Below are positions 62,981 to 64,000 of a stretch of DNA of 64,000 nt, one piece after another. The notes beneath the pieces were generated by a model that worked only from the letters and a program-made list of their open reading frames with translations, searched no databases and was not told where the DNA came from. The stretch lies in the NCBI RefSeq assembly GCF_001425835.1, contig NZ_LMDP01000001.1, positions 993,476-1,057,475 of the forward strand. Direction: 5' to 3'. The DNA comes from Afipia sp. Root123D2 (lineage in GTDB: Bacteria; Pseudomonadota; Alphaproteobacteria; Rhizobiales; Xanthobacteraceae). A program made the position numbers and the translations under genes. Positions within the stretch are counted from its first letter, which is position 1. Each line of letters starts with the position of its first letter.

Positions 62981-63042
62981 ATAATGTGGTTGCATTATAA
63001 AACTCGATGGATTATCTCGCAAGTCTAGTTTCATTATAAAAC
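62981..63042. promoter_or_regulatory. operator region with repeated cattataaaac motif
   Basis: ataatg (62981-62986) and cattat (62993-62998) form an inverted repeat; cattataaaac occurs at 62993-63003 and again at 63032-63042, a 39-base direct spacing. It lies between the divergent HxlR and SDR starts, so it is the probable HxlR operator and SDR promoter region. Confidence 0.55.
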
Positions 63043-63061
63043 CAGATAACGGGAGAGTTCC

Positions 63062-63835
63062 ATGAGATTGAAGGGCAAGGTCGCATTCATCACCGGGGGC
63101 AACAGCGGCATTGGCCTCGCAACAGCAAAGTTGTTTGCCGGCGAAGGTGCATGGGTGGTCATCACCGGCCGCAATCAGGCGACGCTGGATGCCGCGGCGA
63201 AGGAACTCGGGGCGAATGGACTGGCGATCAACGCTGATGCCAATGACGTGGCGGCGCTCGACAAGGCATTCACTCAAGCCGAAGCGAAGTTCGGCAAGCT
63301 CGACATCGTGTTCGCCAACGCGGGCATTGCCGGTAATACGCCGCTCGGCGGCACGTCGCTTGCGGACTTCGAGAAGGTCATCAGAACCAACCTGACGTCA
63401 GTTTTTTTCACGGTACAGGCGGCCCTGCCGCATCTCAATGACAACGCCTCGATTATTCTCAACGGTTCCGTCATCAGCGTGCTCGGCAACCCCGGCTACT
63501 CGGCTTATGCGGCGACCAAGGCCGGCGTCCGCGCCATGGCGCGCGTGATGGCAAGCGAACTCTCGCCGCGTGGCATTCGGGTGAATGTCGTCGCACCGGG
63601 AGCGATCCGCACACCGATCTGGAACGGAGCCGCGCCGACCGCCGGCGCCTTCGCCGCGCTAGAGACGCGGATGTCACGCTCTACACCGCTTGGCCGGATC
63701 GGCGAAGTCGACCATATCGCCAAGACCGTGCTGTTCCTTGCATCCGACGATGCCGCGCATGTCCAGGGGCAGGAAATCTTTGTCGATGGCGGCGCAACCG
63801 CATTGCCCGCCGGCGCGCCGATCTATCGCGGCTGA
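63062..63835 (+). CDS. short-chain dehydrogenase/reductase
   Basis: A 257-residue SDR. Cofactor motif GGNSGIGLATAKLFAGEGAW (TGxxxGxG-type), NAG in FANAGIAG, and the active site Ser-Tyr-Lys in NGSVISVLGNPGYSAYAATK. RVNVVAPGAIRTPIW follows. It is a classical NAD(P)-dependent reductase; the substrate is unknown. GGGAGAG precedes the ATG. It is divergent from the HxlR gene and ends two bases from convergent dprA. Confidence 0.92.
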   Translation: MRLKGKVAFITGGNSGIGLATAKLFAGEGAWVVITGRNQATLDAAAKELGANGLAINADANDVAALDKAFTQAEAKFGKLDIVFANAGIAGNTPLGGTSLADFEKVIRTNLTSVFFTVQAALPHLNDNASIILNGSVISVLGNPGYSAYAATKAGVRAMARVMASELSPRGIRVNVVAPGAIRTPIWNGAAPTAGAFAALETRMSRSTPLGRIGEVDHIAKTVLFLASDDAAHVQGQEIFVDGGATALPAGAPIYRG

Positions 63836-63837
63836 GT

Positions 63838-64000
63838 CTAGACCAGCGACACCATTCCGCCGCCGTGACGCTCCAGCCGTCCTGCAAGTTCAAGCTCAAG
63901 GAGGACGGTGCGCACCACGGCTGGCGAGGTGTCGGCCATTCGCACCAGATCGTCGATACCGACAGGCGAGGGGCCAAGCAGGTCGACGATGCGGGTGCGT
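63838..64000 (-). CDS. dprA: DNA-processing protein DprA, 3' end (partial at window edge)
   Basis: The minus strand ends with [20 protein letters not shown] then [20 protein letters not shown] and [11 protein letters not shown] before a TAG stop. This is the C-terminal winged-helix of DprA, with the [11 protein letters not shown] and [15 protein letters not shown] pattern. DprA loads RecA on incoming single-stranded DNA. Only the last 54 residues lie in the window; topA beside dprA is a common alphaproteobacterial arrangement, which supports the call. Confidence 0.82.
   Translation of the reverse strand, partial: RTRIVDLLGPSPVGIDDLVRMADTSPAVVRTVLLELELAGRLERHGGGMVSLV

Noticed and set aside
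1..64000. tRNA, rRNA, CRISPR arrays, IS elements or prophage genes
   Set aside because: I looked for T-loop-like signatures, regularly spaced repeats, transposase and integrase motifs and saw none; the repeats present are scattered palindromes without regular spacers.

Overview
The window is high-GC alphaproteobacterial chromosome, most likely from the Bradyrhizobiaceae/Nitrobacteraceae (Bradyrhizobium, Afipia, Rhodopseudomonas, Nitrobacter). The evidence is a phasin gene, a divK-pleD pair beside a DUF3572 gene, an rpmG-rnr-topA-dprA neighbourhood, many Rhizobiales-type DUF proteins, and dispersed palindromic repeats of the kind common in that family. I see no rRNA, tRNA, CRISPR array, IS element, prophage or plasmid functions. 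Almost everything is ordinary chromosome with dense small operons.

Layout. 0-3.5 kb: an NDH-2-like flavoprotein, an alpha/beta hydrolase with a possible Tat signal, and an AraC regulator. 4-9 kb: a signalling locus with a five-PAS histidine kinase, two FixJ-type regulators and one lone receiver, followed by a convergent gene for a small Tat-signal Gly/Asn-rich protein. 9-12 kb: small genes, including a 55-residue protein with an SSB-like acidic tail, a glycine-zipper lipoprotein and a MAPEG protein. 12-22 kb: amidase, acyltransferase, rhodanese, two tandem polysaccharide deacetylases, an HTH gene behind a full CtrA-type site, an aldo/keto reductase, a YdcF protein and several small DUF genes, studded with palindromic repeats. 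22-29 kb: GST, an SH3-like small protein, DUF1489, panC, a second alpha/beta hydrolase, and a VWA plus J-domain pair. 29-38 kb: D,D-carboxypeptidase with SPOR domain, phasin, a TadG-like protein, clpS-clpA, an MFS remnant and a PilZ protein. 38-47 kb: lytic transglycosylase, methyltransferase, azlCD, HIT, FUSC, GNAT-like, GDPD-RidA, a CDF metal exporter and EipB. 47-53 kb: DUF3572-dinB diverging from divK-pleD-adenylate cyclase, then rpmG. 53-64 kb: an LLM flavin monooxygenase, a TolA-like protein, the tightly overlapping operon topA-rnr-DUF983-Nudix, then a small gene, an HxlR regulator with a divergent SDR, and the 3' end of dprA.

Themes. Cell-cycle and second-messenger control is prominent (divK, pleD, a class III cyclase, a PilZ protein and a CtrA-type site), as is envelope maintenance (deacetylases, D,D-carboxypeptidase, lytic transglycosylase, EipB, TolA-like). 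The observations most worth a second look are the SSB-tail-mimicking small protein at 9.6 kb, the multi-regulator PAS kinase locus with its small Tat-type neighbour, the CtrA-type site before the orphan HTH gene, the PhaR-like operator in the phasin promoter, and the VWA/J-domain pair. Start sites were chosen by eye from Shine-Dalgarno matches. Functional calls rest on recalled family motifs, not on any database search.
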